The notes: generated from the sequence alone by a model not told the origin. Shown: positions 7,376 to 15,788, numbered from the stretch's first letter. The stretch: 24,727 nucleotides of DNA from JAMXLO01 sp041487355 (GCA_041487355.1 JBGPND010000062.1:1-24727), one strand, 5' to 3'. A program made the numbers and translations.

Positions 7376-10300
7376 ATCTCGATCTCGGCGATTGCGTCCT
7401 GTTCGGCCCGGCGCTGCCGGAGCCGTTTGTGCGCTTCGAACTCGGACCTCTGCTGACAAAGCTGGGTTTGATGCCGAAGGTACGCGGCATACGCTTCGAA
7501 CGGGCGTGGGACGCGTTGCATCGCCAGCTTCGCGTCCTCGGTGGCTCGGGCGGTCCGCAGCGCGTCTGCAATCACGTGCTCGTGCCGCTCGCGCATTGTC
7601 TGGGCTACGGCGCTCCGCTGCGTCAGGACGAAGTGTCCACGCGCGAAGGAATGGAGGACGGCGGCTGGCTGATGCAGGCACCGTGCGGTGGCAGGCTGCG
7701 TGCCTGGTCGGTCGGTGTCGAGGCGGATCTCGACGCACCGCATCGCAGCGGCCGCGCCTATCGCTTCAGTCCGACGCGCAGCGCGCAGCGCGTGTTGCTC
7801 GCAAGTGGCGAGCACGCGGGCCTGCTGACCAACGGCGAGGCGTTGCGCCTGCTGCTGTGCGATCCGGCCCGGCCGGACAGCCACGTCACGATCCCGCTTG
7901 CTGGCGCTGCAGGCTGGCGCACGCAGAACCTGGCGCCGGATTCCTATCGGCTGCTGCTGGCTCTCGCCGCGCCGAACGGGCTTGCCGCACTGGCCGACGT
8001 GCTCGATGCGGCGCGGCTGAGCCAGACCCGTGTCACCGGGGATCTGCGCCTGCAGGCGCGCAACGCCATCGAAGGCTTCCTGCAAGCCGTGCTCGATCAT
8101 CCGGTGAATCTCCACCTGCGTGCCGAGGGTGATCGGCTTGCCGCTCGGCTGTGGGAAGAAGGACTGGTCCTGGTCTATCGGCTGCTGTTCGTGCTGAAGC
8201 TCGAGACAGCTTCGGACCCGGCGCGTGCGTTCAGCTTTGCCTCCACCCTCCTGTGGCGCAACGCGCTTTCGCCGAATCGGGCGCTGGGACCGCTGGTGCG
8301 ACGCCATCTCGATCATGGTGCCGACACCGGGCGCATGCTGGAGGACGGTCTGCGGCTCATCTTCCGCGTGTTCCGCGACGGGTTGTCGTGCAGCGAACTC
8401 TCCGTCGCGCCATTGGGTGGGGCACTGTTCGGCACGCAGGCGACACCACTGCTCGATGGTCTGGCCTGGGGCGAGCGCGCCGTTGCGCTGTTGCTCGATC
8501 GTCTGCTGTGGACGATGCCAAAGGGGCGCGAGCGCGAGCGGGTGCATTACGGTTCGCTCGATGTCGAGGATCTCGGCCGCGTCTACGAGGCGCTGCTGGA
8601 GCTCGAGCCTGGCATCACGACGGAGCCGATGGCACGCCTGCGCCGGGCGAAGCGGGAGGTGGTGCTGCCTCTGCACCGCGCTGCCAACCTGCGCGCGACG
8701 CGGAAGTCGCTGGATGACAGGACCGGTGTGACGTGGATCGAGGACATTCCGCCGAACCGCTTCTTCCTGCGTGCCGGCCTGGGCCGCAAGGCTACCGGTT
8801 CCTACTACACGCCGCACGCATTCGTTCGCTTCCTGGTGCGGGAGACGCTCGCGCCGCAGATCAGCAGCCGCAGTCCGGACGAGGATCCGAATCCTGCTGC
8901 GATCCTGTCGCTGAGGGTGGTCGATCCAGCGACAGGCAGCGGGCATTTCCTGGTCGAAGCTTGCCGCTTCCTCGGCGAAGCGTTGTACGCTGCGTGTCGC
9001 CTGTGTGACGACAATGCCGCTGCGGCGGAAGACGCGGCAGAACGAGCGCGCCCCGACGAACACGCACGCCTGCTGACCCGCGCCGAGGCACTGCGCAAGC
9101 GTGTCGCGGACCTGCCCGATCCGGATGGCACATTGCTGGCATATCTGCCGAGCCGCGCGAGCGAAGGCGGCGACAGCGGCGTGTCGCAAAGCCGTGCGTT
9201 GGCCATCTGCCGCCGCCTGGTCGCGGTGCACTGCCTTTATGGCGTCGACAGGAACATGCTTGCCGTCGAGCTGGCGAAGCTGTCGCTGTGGCTGGAGTCG
9301 TATGCCGAAGGCCTGCCTTTGACATTCCTCGATCATCGGCTGGTGCAAGGCGATTCGCTCGCGGGGCCGTTTCTTGCGCAGCTCGCAACGTTGCCGGTCG
9401 GCGGCAAGCCGCTGGATCCGCTGCTGGCGCAAGGTGTTGCCGACCGGCTCAGCGCCGCCGTGGAAGCGGCACTGGGCGAGGTGCGGGCATTGGAGGCCAG
9501 TGTCGGCAGGGACGCGGCCGATCTCGTGTTGAAGGAGGCCGCGAAGGCGCGGCTGGATGCGACGCTGGCACCGCTGGGCCAGCTTGCCCGTGTTTGGTCA
9601 GGTGCCGTGATGCTGGCTGCGCGCGAATGTGATGACGAATGGCTGGCGCTGGCCCGCACGGTGGCTGCGACCGGAGCCTGGCCTGATGCGCTGACGGAAC
9701 GGTCAGCGGCGATGCTTGAGGCGGGGAGACTGGCCCTGCCGTGGGACCTGACTTACCCGGAGGTGTTCCGGCCGGATGGTGCTGGCGGGCGGATGGGTGG
9801 TTTCGATGCCGTGCTGAGCAATCCGCCATGGGACATCATGCAGCAGAACGCGGGCGAATTCCTGGCAGGGCTCGATCTGTCCATCCTGGACGCGCCGACG
9901 AAGCGCGAGGCGCAGGCGATCCAGGATCGACTGCTGGCCGATCCGCGCGCCGCGACTGCATTCCGGCAGTATCAGCTCGGGTTCCAGCAGCAGCATCGCC
10001 TGGTCGACAGGCTCTATCGGCATCAGAAGCTGGGAGCGCGTGATGAACCGATGGGCGGCAAGCTGGACAGTTTTCGCGTGTTTGCCGAGCGCAAGATGCA
10101 ATTGGTGGGGCCGGCGGGTGCCATTGGCATGGTCGTGCCGTCGGCATTCCACGCCAATGAAGGCGCGACGGGCATCCGCCGGCTCTACCTGCGGCAGACG
10201 CGGCTGGAATGGTGTTTGTCGTTCGAGAACCGGCGGAAGCTGTTCGAAATCGACAGCAGGTTCAAGTTCACCCTCGTGGTCGCACGGCTGCCGGGGCCAA

Positions 10301-11445
10301 CGCGAACAGTGCGTTGTGCCTTCTACCTGACGGATTTTGCGCAGATCGAGGAGCCGGGGCGGCTGATGGACTATGATCCCGAATTTATCGGCTCTTCGGG
10401 TGGTGCGCACGCGACGCTGCTGGAATTGCGAGGCGTAGGAGATATCGCAATAGCGCGACGGATGTTTCAATTACCGCAAAGATTTGGCGTGTGGATGGAC
10501 GGAATTGGCATATTTCTGAGTCGCGAGGCTCATATGACTGACGATGCCGGTCGTTTCACGCCAGTCGCGGCACTCCTGGGTTCAGGTCTATCGGTAACGG
10601 ACCGGTCGATTGCGGAACGGCTGCACTGCAAAGGCTATCTCGTGTTGCACGAGGGAAAGACGATCCACCAATTCAAAGATCGATGGGACACAGCACCTCG
10701 ATATGCGATCGCCGTGCGCGAGTTGGCCGGCAGGCCGCAGTTTCTTGAGAACACCCGGTATTTCCGTGCGGCTTGCCGCGAAATAGCCCGCTCCACGGAT
10801 GAGCGCACTGCAATCGCCGCCATTCTACCGCCGGGAGTGATCTGCGGCCATACGATAAACGTTGAACGCAGGCCGTCGCAGAGACCGAACGCAGCAGCAC
10901 TCACCGTGGTTGCCGTGATGAACAGCTTCGCCTTCGACTGGATGCTGCGGCAGAAGGCGGCGGCACACGTTAGTCTTTACATCCTCTCCGAACTGCCGAG
11001 CCCTCGACTCACACCGATCGCTGATCGCTTTCTGGCGCACGATTCCCTTCGATTGTCCTGCAACCATCAAGGCTTCTTGCCGCTCTGGCGCGAACAACTC
11101 GGAAATGCCTGGTGTGAAGCATCAAAGCCATGCTTTTGGCCTGCCGTCCCAGCCGAGGACGCACGCTGGCGCCTGCGCGCCGCGATGGACGCGGTCATGG
11201 CCAATGCCTACGGCCTGGATCGCGCCGACTACGAACACATCCTCGGCAGCTTCAGCCACAGGTCCTTCAAGCTCGCGCCTGCCTTCTGCCTCAGGGCATT
11301 CGATGAACTTGCGGAGAAGGGTCTCGAAGCATTCTGCCGCGAGCACGATCCGTATTTCGATATCCCGCTGGTGACAGCACTCGCGCAGCCGATCATCAGC
11401 CTGCCTGCGAGATCTCTGTGCGCTTCAACCTCTCCGTGCAGGTGA
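7372..11445 (+). CDS. Large Eco57I/PglX-type N6-adenine DNA methyltransferase, DrmMI-like
   Basis: Predicted adenine-N6 DNA methyltransferase of 1357 residues, starting at the GTG inside the GTGA overlap with the helicase. The core shows the type IIG/PglX hallmark ATGSYYTP (about 479-486), the SAM-binding motif I DPATGSGHF (from Asp518) and the catalytic motif IV NPPW at 817-820, with a ~300-residue insertion between motifs I and IV. An N-terminal ~460-residue region precedes the core. It contains AGLLTNGEALRLLL, reminiscent of the end of the nuclease-like fold in type IIG/ISP enzymes, but I see no D...(E/D)xK site. The region after about residue 950 is the expected target-recognition domain and is less GC-rich, with more A/T-ending codons. 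DrmMI of class 1 DISARM is the best match by architecture; PglX-like or solitary type II enzymes are alternatives. It ends 47 bp from the convergent kinase gene. Confidence 0.85.
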   Translation: MNLDLGDCVLFGPALPEPFVRFELGPLLTKLGLMPKVRGIRFERAWDALHRQLRVLGGSGGPQRVCNHVLVPLAHCLGYGAPLRQDEVSTREGMEDGGWLMQAPCGGRLRAWSVGVEADLDAPHRSGRAYRFSPTRSAQRVLLASGEHAGLLTNGEALRLLLCDPARPDSHVTIPLAGAAGWRTQNLAPDSYRLLLALAAPNGLAALADVLDAARLSQTRVTGDLRLQARNAIEGFLQAVLDHPVNLHLRAEGDRLAARLWEEGLVLVYRLLFVLKLETASDPARAFSFASTLLWRNALSPNRALGPLVRRHLDHGADTGRMLEDGLRLIFRVFRDGLSCSELSVAPLGGALFGTQATPLLDGLAWGERAVALLLDRLLWTMPKGRERERVHYGSLDVEDLGRVYEALLELEPGITTEPMARLRRAKREVVLPLHRAANLRATRKSLDDRTGVTWIEDIPPNRFFLRAGLGRKATGSYYTPHAFVRFLVRETLAPQISSRSPDEDPNPAAILSLRVVDPATGSGHFLVEACRFLGEALYAACRLCDDNAAAAEDAAERARPDEHARLLTRAEALRKRVADLPDPDGTLLAYLPSRASEGGDSGVSQSRALAICRRLVAVHCLYGVDRNMLAVELAKLSLWLESYAEGLPLTFLDHRLVQGDSLAGPFLAQLATLPVGGKPLDPLLAQGVADRLSAAVEAALGEVRALEASVGRDAADLVLKEAAKARLDATLAPLGQLARVWSGAVMLAARECDDEWLALARTVAATGAWPDALTERSAAMLEAGRLALPWDLTYPEVFRPDGAGGRMGGFDAVLSNPPWDIMQQNAGEFLAGLDLSILDAPTKREAQAIQDRLLADPRAATAFRQYQLGFQQQHRLVDRLYRHQKLGARDEPMGGKLDSFRVFAERKMQLVGPAGAIGMVVPSAFHANEGATGIRRLYLRQTRLEWCLSFENRRKLFEIDSRFKFTLVVARLPGPTRTVRCAFYLTDFAQIEEPGRLMDYDPEFIGSSGGAHATLLELRGVGDIAIARRMFQLPQRFGVWMDGIGIFLSREAHMTDDAGRFTPVAALLGSGLSVTDRSIAERLHCKGYLVLHEGKTIHQFKDRWDTAPRYAIAVRELAGRPQFLENTRYFRAACREIARSTDERTAIAAILPPGVICGHTINVERRPSQRPNAAALTVVAVMNSFAFDWMLRQKAAAHVSLYILSELPSPRLTPIADRFLAHDSLRLSCNHQGFLPLWREQLGNAWCEASKPCFWPAVPAEDARWRLRAAMDAVMANAYGLDRADYEHILGSFSHRSFKLAPAFCLRAFDELAEKGLEAFCREHDPYFDIPLVTALAQPIISLPARSLCASTSPCR

Positions 11446-11492
11446 CGGACGCTTTCATGCAGGCGGTCCGAAGTTCTTGGCCGATCATTCAC

Positions 11493-13199
11493 TCAGTACG
11501 CGGGCGCGGTCCCCTCGTTGTGCTGGTCGGCGGCTTCCGCATGGTCCGTGCGCGCGCTCGGCACGGTGAAGCGGAAGATGGTGCCACCGCCCGGATTGTC
11601 TTCCGCCCACAGCCTGCCGCCATGGGCCTCGATGATAGAGCGGCTGATCGACAGCCCGACGCCCATGCCGGCCGCCTTGCTCGTCACGAACGGCTGGAAC
11701 AGCCTGGGCCGAACGTCCGCGGCGATACCGGGCCCGGTATCGGCGATGCTGACCTCGACCGAACTGCCAGCGGAACCCACAGTGGCGATGGTCAGCTCGC
11801 GCCGCGGACTGCCGGACATGGCCTCGGCCGCATTGCGCATCAGGTTGATCAGAACCTGTTGGATCTGAACCTTGTCGATCAGGACCGAAGCTGCTTCCGG
11901 ATCGAGGCGCAGCTCCACTTTCACGCCCTGGCTTCTGGCACCCACCAGCGCCAGCGCACTCGCCTCTTCGATCACCTTGGTAAGCCTCTCGACGCGTCGT
12001 TCCGTCTCGCCCTTCCGCACGAAATCGCGCAGCCGGCGAATGATCTGGCCAGCCCTGTCGACCTGTTCGACCGCCTTGCCGAACGCGGCTTCGACCTTTG
12101 CGGATTCGCCTGTCCGCAACAGACGCCGGCTTGCCCGGAGGTAGTTGCTGATGGCAGCCAGCGGCTGATTGAGCTCATGCGCCAGAGCCGACGCCATCTG
12201 TCCCATCTCGCCCAGGCGCGCCACGTGCAACAGTTCCGACTGCAACTCATGCAGCCGCCGCAAATTCTCTTCGCGTTCGCTCAGATCCCGCACGAATCCC
12301 GTGAATTGCCGCCGCCCCTCCAGGACGAACTCACCCACCGCAAGCTCCATCGGAAACGTGCTGCCGTCGTTCCGTTGACCGATGACCACGCGTCCCACAC
12401 CGATGACGCGGCGCTCGCCGGTCGCGAGGTAGCGGCTCAGGTAACTGTCATGGGACTGGGCGTAGGGCGCCGGCATGAGCATGCTGACATTGCGGCCCTG
12501 CACATCCTCGGCAGTAAACCCGAACAGACGCTCGGCAGCCGTGCTGAAGGATTGGATCAGGCCTCGCTCGTCGATCACCACCATCGCATCCGGGATAGTC
12601 GTGAGGATGGAGCGCAGGTGGGCCTCGCTGCCTTGCAACTCCTCGACCAAACGCTGGTTGCGCTCGTCGCTCTCCTGGAGCGCATGGTGGCTTCTCGCAA
12701 GCTCCTCGTTTGCCGTGCGCAGCTGATCGATGATCACCTGCTGCTCGCGGACAAACGTATCCCGCGCGATTTCTTCGCGCTTGAGGCGAACGATTTCGGT
12801 GACGTCATCGACCCGGTGGATGATCCACGCTACCTCACCGTCCTGGCTCAGCATCGGACTGTTCAGCGGACTCCAGTATCTTTCCTCGAAGCTGCCGTCG
12901 GGGCGGCGCACGTCGTATTTCTGCACCGACATGGCGTCGGGTCGCCGGAACCGCAGCATCCGTTCCAATGAGGCGCGGAGATTGCTGACGCCCGTGGCAT
13001 CCGGGTCCTGAGGGTTGTCCGGGAAGACCTGGAACAGGCCCTTGCCGATGATGTCGTCCCGCTGCGTCATCGTGGCGCGCAGGTAGGCATCGCTGGCTTC
13101 CACTATGATCAGCTCAGGTGTCAGGATCAGATAAAGGCCTGGAACCGCGTGCAGCAGCGCACGGAAGTCCGGCCCGGATGAAATGGGCATCTTCAACAT
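11493..13199 (-). CDS. fixL: FixL-like haem-PAS oxygen-sensor histidine kinase
   Basis: Two-component sensor kinase of 568 residues with no transmembrane segment, so probably cytoplasmic. Order: PAS domain at about 10-135, a charged helical linker at about 136-190, second PAS at about 191-308, HisKA with the H-box ALAHELNQPLAAISNYL (phospho-acceptor His341), then HATPase with N-box NLMRNAAEA, G1 DTGPGI and G2 GMGVGLS. The second PAS closely follows Bradyrhizobium FixL as I remember it: His250 in SHDSYLSRY corresponds to the haem ligand His200, Arg256 to Arg206, and Arg270 in GVGR to the oxygen-sensing Arg220, all at the same spacing. Position 264, matching FixL His214, is Arg. FixL would phosphorylate FixJ, which is not in this window. 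ATG codons at 13199 and 13190 are both possible starts. It is divergent from the GMC oxidoreductase. Confidence 0.82.
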   Translation of the reverse strand: MLKMPISSGPDFRALLHAVPGLYLILTPELIIVEASDAYLRATMTQRDDIIGKGLFQVFPDNPQDPDATGVSNLRASLERMLRFRRPDAMSVQKYDVRRPDGSFEERYWSPLNSPMLSQDGEVAWIIHRVDDVTEIVRLKREEIARDTFVREQQVIIDQLRTANEELARSHHALQESDERNQRLVEELQGSEAHLRSILTTIPDAMVVIDERGLIQSFSTAAERLFGFTAEDVQGRNVSMLMPAPYAQSHDSYLSRYLATGERRVIGVGRVVIGQRNDGSTFPMELAVGEFVLEGRRQFTGFVRDLSEREENLRRLHELQSELLHVARLGEMGQMASALAHELNQPLAAISNYLRASRRLLRTGESAKVEAAFGKAVEQVDRAGQIIRRLRDFVRKGETERRVERLTKVIEEASALALVGARSQGVKVELRLDPEAASVLIDKVQIQQVLINLMRNAAEAMSGSPRRELTIATVGSAGSSVEVSIADTGPGIAADVRPRLFQPFVTSKAAGMGVGLSISRSIIEAHGGRLWAEDNPGGGTIFRFTVPSARTDHAEAADQHNEGTAPAY

Positions 13200-13431
13200 T
13201 TGTCAGATCATCACGTCGGTTAGGCTCGAGCGCCTTGGCATCTCACCCGACGCCATCCTCGCGTTCCCCAGATCGGCTGTCGGACCGCCCGATCACAGGC
13301 AAATTAGTCTCATCGCAAAACCCGCGCAACGGGCACCGCGTCTTTCCTTGCAGCGCCGCATATCCGAGACTTGCACCCCTGCCGATAACGGCCGCGGACA
13401 GGACGACCACAAACGGCCGAGGGGGGAAGCG
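13200..13431. promoter_or_regulatory. Divergent intergenic region, fixL-like / GMC oxidoreductase
   Basis: These 232 bp separate two divergently transcribed genes and must hold both promoters. The plus-strand gene has a strong purine-rich ribosome site (GAGGGGGGAAG) ending just before its ATG at 13432. I looked for an FNR/FixK-type box (TTGAT-N4-ATCAA) and did not find one. No other operator is evident. Confidence 0.3.
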
Positions 13432-15057
13432 ATGACCACAGGCGATGAGACCTTCGACTACATCGTGACGGGTGCCGGTTCGGCCGGCTGCGTCGTCGCG
13501 GCGCGGCTCAGCGAGTCCGGCCGCCACCGGGTTCTGCTGCTGGAAGCCGGCGGCAAGGACCGCAATCCCTGGATCCACATCCCCATGGGGTTCTCTCGTG
13601 TCTATGCCGATCCGCACGTCAACTGGATGTACCAGAGCGAGCCGGAGGCACAGCTCGACGGACGCGCGCTGTATCAGCCGCGCGGCAAGGTGCTCGGCGG
13701 CACCAGCTCGATCAACGGCATGGTCTACATGCGCGGCAACGCCGCCGATTATGACGAATGGCGCCAGCGCGGCTGCGACAGTTGGGACTACGACAGCGTG
13801 CTGCCCTACTTCAAGAAGGCGGAACACCAGCAGCGCGGGCCGAACGAATTCCACGGGGTGGGCGGACCGCTGCACGTCTCCGATCAGCCGCGGCGGTTCG
13901 AGCTGGCGGACCGCGTCGTCGCCGCGGCAATCGAGGCCGGCCTGTCGCCGAATGACGACTTCAACGGCGCGCAGCAGGAAGGGGCCGGATACTTCCAGAG
14001 CACCACCGGCAAGCGCCGGCGCTGGAGCACCGCCACCGCCTATCTGCGCCCGGCGCGCCACCGCAGGAACCTCGTCGTCCGTCCGAATGCGCAGGCGACC
14101 CGCATCCTGATCGAGGACGGCCGCGCCACCGGCGTCACCTTCGTCAGCGATGGCGTGCAGCGCACGGCACGCGCGCGAGCCGAGGTCATCGTCTGCGGCG
14201 GCGTGTTCAATTCGCCGCAGCTCTTGCAACTGTCGGGCATCGGGCCGGGCGAGCTGTTGCAGGAGATGGGCATCAAGGTGATCCACGACCTGCCGGCGGT
14301 CGGCAGGCATCTGCAGGACCACTTCTTCGTCCGCCTGGCGTTCCGCTGCACCAGGCCGATCACGATGAACGAGCTGGCCAACAGCCTGCCGCGCAAGGCC
14401 CTGGCGCTGGCGCAATATGCGCTGTTCCGCTCCGGTCCGCTGGCGGCCAACGGCGTCACCGCCGGCGCCTTCGCGCGCAGCGACCCGCGGTTGGAACGGC
14501 CCGACCTGCAGTTCAACTTCACGCCGTGGAGCTACGCCTCGCGCGACGCCAGGGGCGCGGTGGCGCACCCGTTTCCCGGCTTCAGCCTGAGCGCTGTGCA
14601 TCTGCGCCCGGACAGCCGCGGCACCGTCCGCATCAAAAGCCCTGATCCGCTGGCCCCGCCGGCGATCCGCTTCAATTTCCTCGAGACGCATTCCGACCTG
14701 CAGGCGCTGACCGCGGGGATGCGGCTCGCCCGCAAGTTCACGCAGCAGCCGGCGCTCGCGCCCTATGTCGCGGAAGAGCTCATTCCGGGTCCGGCGGTGA
14801 GTACCGACGCGGAGTTCGAGGCGAATATCCGCCTGAATGCCAACTCCAACCTGCATCCGGTCGGGACGTGCCGGATGGGACCCGAGGGCGACACCGTGGT
14901 CGATCCGCGCCTGCGCGTGCATGGCATCGGTCGGCTGCGCGTCGTCGATGCCGCGATCATGCCGACCGTGCCGGCGGGCAACACCAATGCGCCGACCATC
15001 ATGATCGCGGAGAAGGCCGCCGACATGATCCTGGCGGACGCCCGTGCCACGGCCTGA
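13432..15057 (+). CDS. GMC-family FAD-dependent oxidoreductase (choline/alcohol dehydrogenase-like)
   Basis: Flavoprotein of the glucose-methanol-choline family, 541 residues from the ATG at 13432, oxidising an alcohol group with FAD. The ADP-binding motif GAGSAGC starts at residue 14. GMC signature 1 (GKVLGGTSSINGMVYMRG) is near residue 85 and signature 2 (GGVFNSPQLLQLSGIGP) near residue 261. The catalytic pair is His475 in NLHPVGTCRMG and Asn519 in NTNAPT. The frame is open further upstream to 13183, but that stretch does not look conserved, and the FDYIVTGAGSAG start with a strong Shine-Dalgarno run decides for 13432. No signal peptide and no twin-arginine motif are seen. The substrate is unknown: choline, aliphatic alcohols and polyethylene glycol are all oxidised by close relatives. 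No betaine-aldehyde dehydrogenase neighbour supports a choline role. Confidence 0.9.
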   Translation: MTTGDETFDYIVTGAGSAGCVVAARLSESGRHRVLLLEAGGKDRNPWIHIPMGFSRVYADPHVNWMYQSEPEAQLDGRALYQPRGKVLGGTSSINGMVYMRGNAADYDEWRQRGCDSWDYDSVLPYFKKAEHQQRGPNEFHGVGGPLHVSDQPRRFELADRVVAAAIEAGLSPNDDFNGAQQEGAGYFQSTTGKRRRWSTATAYLRPARHRRNLVVRPNAQATRILIEDGRATGVTFVSDGVQRTARARAEVIVCGGVFNSPQLLQLSGIGPGELLQEMGIKVIHDLPAVGRHLQDHFFVRLAFRCTRPITMNELANSLPRKALALAQYALFRSGPLAANGVTAGAFARSDPRLERPDLQFNFTPWSYASRDARGAVAHPFPGFSLSAVHLRPDSRGTVRIKSPDPLAPPAIRFNFLETHSDLQALTAGMRLARKFTQQPALAPYVAEELIPGPAVSTDAEFEANIRLNANSNLHPVGTCRMGPEGDTVVDPRLRVHGIGRLRVVDAAIMPTVPAGNTNAPTIMIAEKAADMILADARATA

Positions 15058-15452
15058 GGAACGGGCGAAAGGCCGCCATGATATCACCGTGCTGCCGCAA
15101 TCCCGTCACCACCGACCCCCAGGTTTCGCTCGCATCCGAAGATGAGGATCGAGCCACGCGCACCTGGTCATCACTGCTCATCGGCGCACCCGTCGCGCAG
15201 GGATATTGAACGGTCGCGGCCCGCCGTCCTGTACATCCAACAAGAAGAAAGACTCACCGCAGAGACGCCGAGACGCAGAGCAGAATCGGGGGCGCTTCGC
15301 GCGAAGCGCCGATTTCGCTCTCTGCGAGCTCTGCGTCTATGCGGTGAAATCTTGCCGACGGTTCCTGGTCCGCGGCCTTCGAACGCAGGCGAGCGGGCTC
15401 CAGTCAGGCTGAATTTGCTGTAGTCTCGCGGCGTCTTTGGAGTGCCGGGGAC
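15058..15452. other. Gene-poor intergenic stretch
   Basis: About 395 bp lie between the GMC gene and the small frameshifted ORF. Apart from the 94-bp inverted repeat at 15254-15347, I see no coding potential: open frames here are short and have no family resemblance. No tRNA or clear regulatory RNA was recognised. Confidence 0.5.
15254..15347. repeat. 94-bp long inverted repeat with 20-bp palindromic core
   Basis: The outer arms begin TCACCGCA and end GCGGTGA. The left arm ACCGCAGAGACGCCGAGACG pairs imperfectly but extensively with the right arm containing CTCTGCGTCTATGCGGT. At the centre, 15291-15310 is a perfect palindrome made of GGCGCTTCGC and its complement with no loop. As RNA or single-stranded DNA it would form one long cruciform/hairpin. 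The 'CAGAGACGCnGAGACGCAGAG' style of arm resembles a dispersed repeat family found in several proteobacterial genomes, distinct from the 86-bp element. Only one copy is in this window, so its mobility cannot be judged here. Confidence 0.8.
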
Positions 15453-15701
15453 ATGCCGCACGCGAGGCTGCTGCCGTTCGACGCCGCGCTGCACACGGCC
15501 GGCGGATCGCTGCGTGGCATCACGAAGCTCGCCACATCCCTGGTCGACCGCGCACACCGCGAGCCGGTGTACGAGGCGGTCGGCCACCGTCTACGTCACC
15601 GCCGGCGCCTTCCTGGCCGGTGCAACGCCGTGCGTCAGCATGCTCATCGCGAAGGGCCTCGCCAGTCCGGAACTGCTGATGGCAGTCGATATCACCGCAA
15701 C
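15453..15701 (+). pseudogene. Frameshifted, truncated small membrane-protein ORF
   Basis: An ATG at 15453 opens a frame reading MPHARLLPFDAALHTAGG and on to YEAVGHR at about 15587. After that the natural continuation (TVYVTAGAFLAGATP, then CVSMLIAKGLASPELL) is in the next frame. Dropping one C in GGCCACCG (about 15588-15592) would join them into one protein of about 80 residues with a hydrophobic, membrane-like segment. The joined frame then runs straight into the 86-bp palindrome at 15702, which supplies only repeat-derived residues and probably removed the original C-terminus. I do not recognise the family. A sequencing error could explain the frameshift but not the repeat at the end. The order of the two events is unknown. 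Confidence 0.45.
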
Positions 15702-15787
15702 TGTCATTGCGAGGAGCGAAGCGACGCGGCAATCTCGGGGTTGGTGCGCACCGACCACGAGATTGCTTCGCTCCGCTCGCAATGACA
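15702..15787. repeat. 86-bp dispersed palindromic repeat, copy 2
   Basis: Same length and arm sequences as the element at 1181-1266: TGTCATTGCGAGGAGCGAAG at the left, CTCCGCTCGCAATGACA at the right, and the same self-complementary GTGCGCAC at the apex (15744-15751). The loop-flanking bases differ between copies but keep the pairing. It lies between the broken small ORF and the stop codon of the minus-strand dihydropyrimidinase gene, ending one base before that stop. Both copies therefore abut gene 3' ends. Confidence 0.9.
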
Positions 15788-15788
15788 G

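Noticed and set aside
7273..9432. 719-residue minus-strand frame opposite the methyltransferase
   Set aside because: Shadow frame with biased composition and no motifs; the plus strand contains the methyltransferase motifs.
4205..11445. Classical type I restriction system or full BREX locus
   Set aside because: No hsdS/hsdR-like gene and none of brxA, brxB, brxC, pglZ or brxL; only a helicase and a methyltransferase are present.
11446..11470. Possible terminator CGGAC...GTCCG between the convergent methyltransferase and kinase genes
   Set aside because: Only a five-base stem with a long loop and no T-tract; too weak to call.
11418..12971. 517-residue plus-strand frame opposite the FixL-like kinase, considered as a continuation of the methyltransferase
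   Set aside because: The translation is antisense to kinase motifs and shows no methyltransferase or specificity-domain features; the methyltransferase already ends at a normal stop.
13243..15087. 614-residue minus-strand frame opposite the GMC gene
   Set aside because: Antisense shadow; the plus strand carries both GMC signatures and the catalytic His/Asn.
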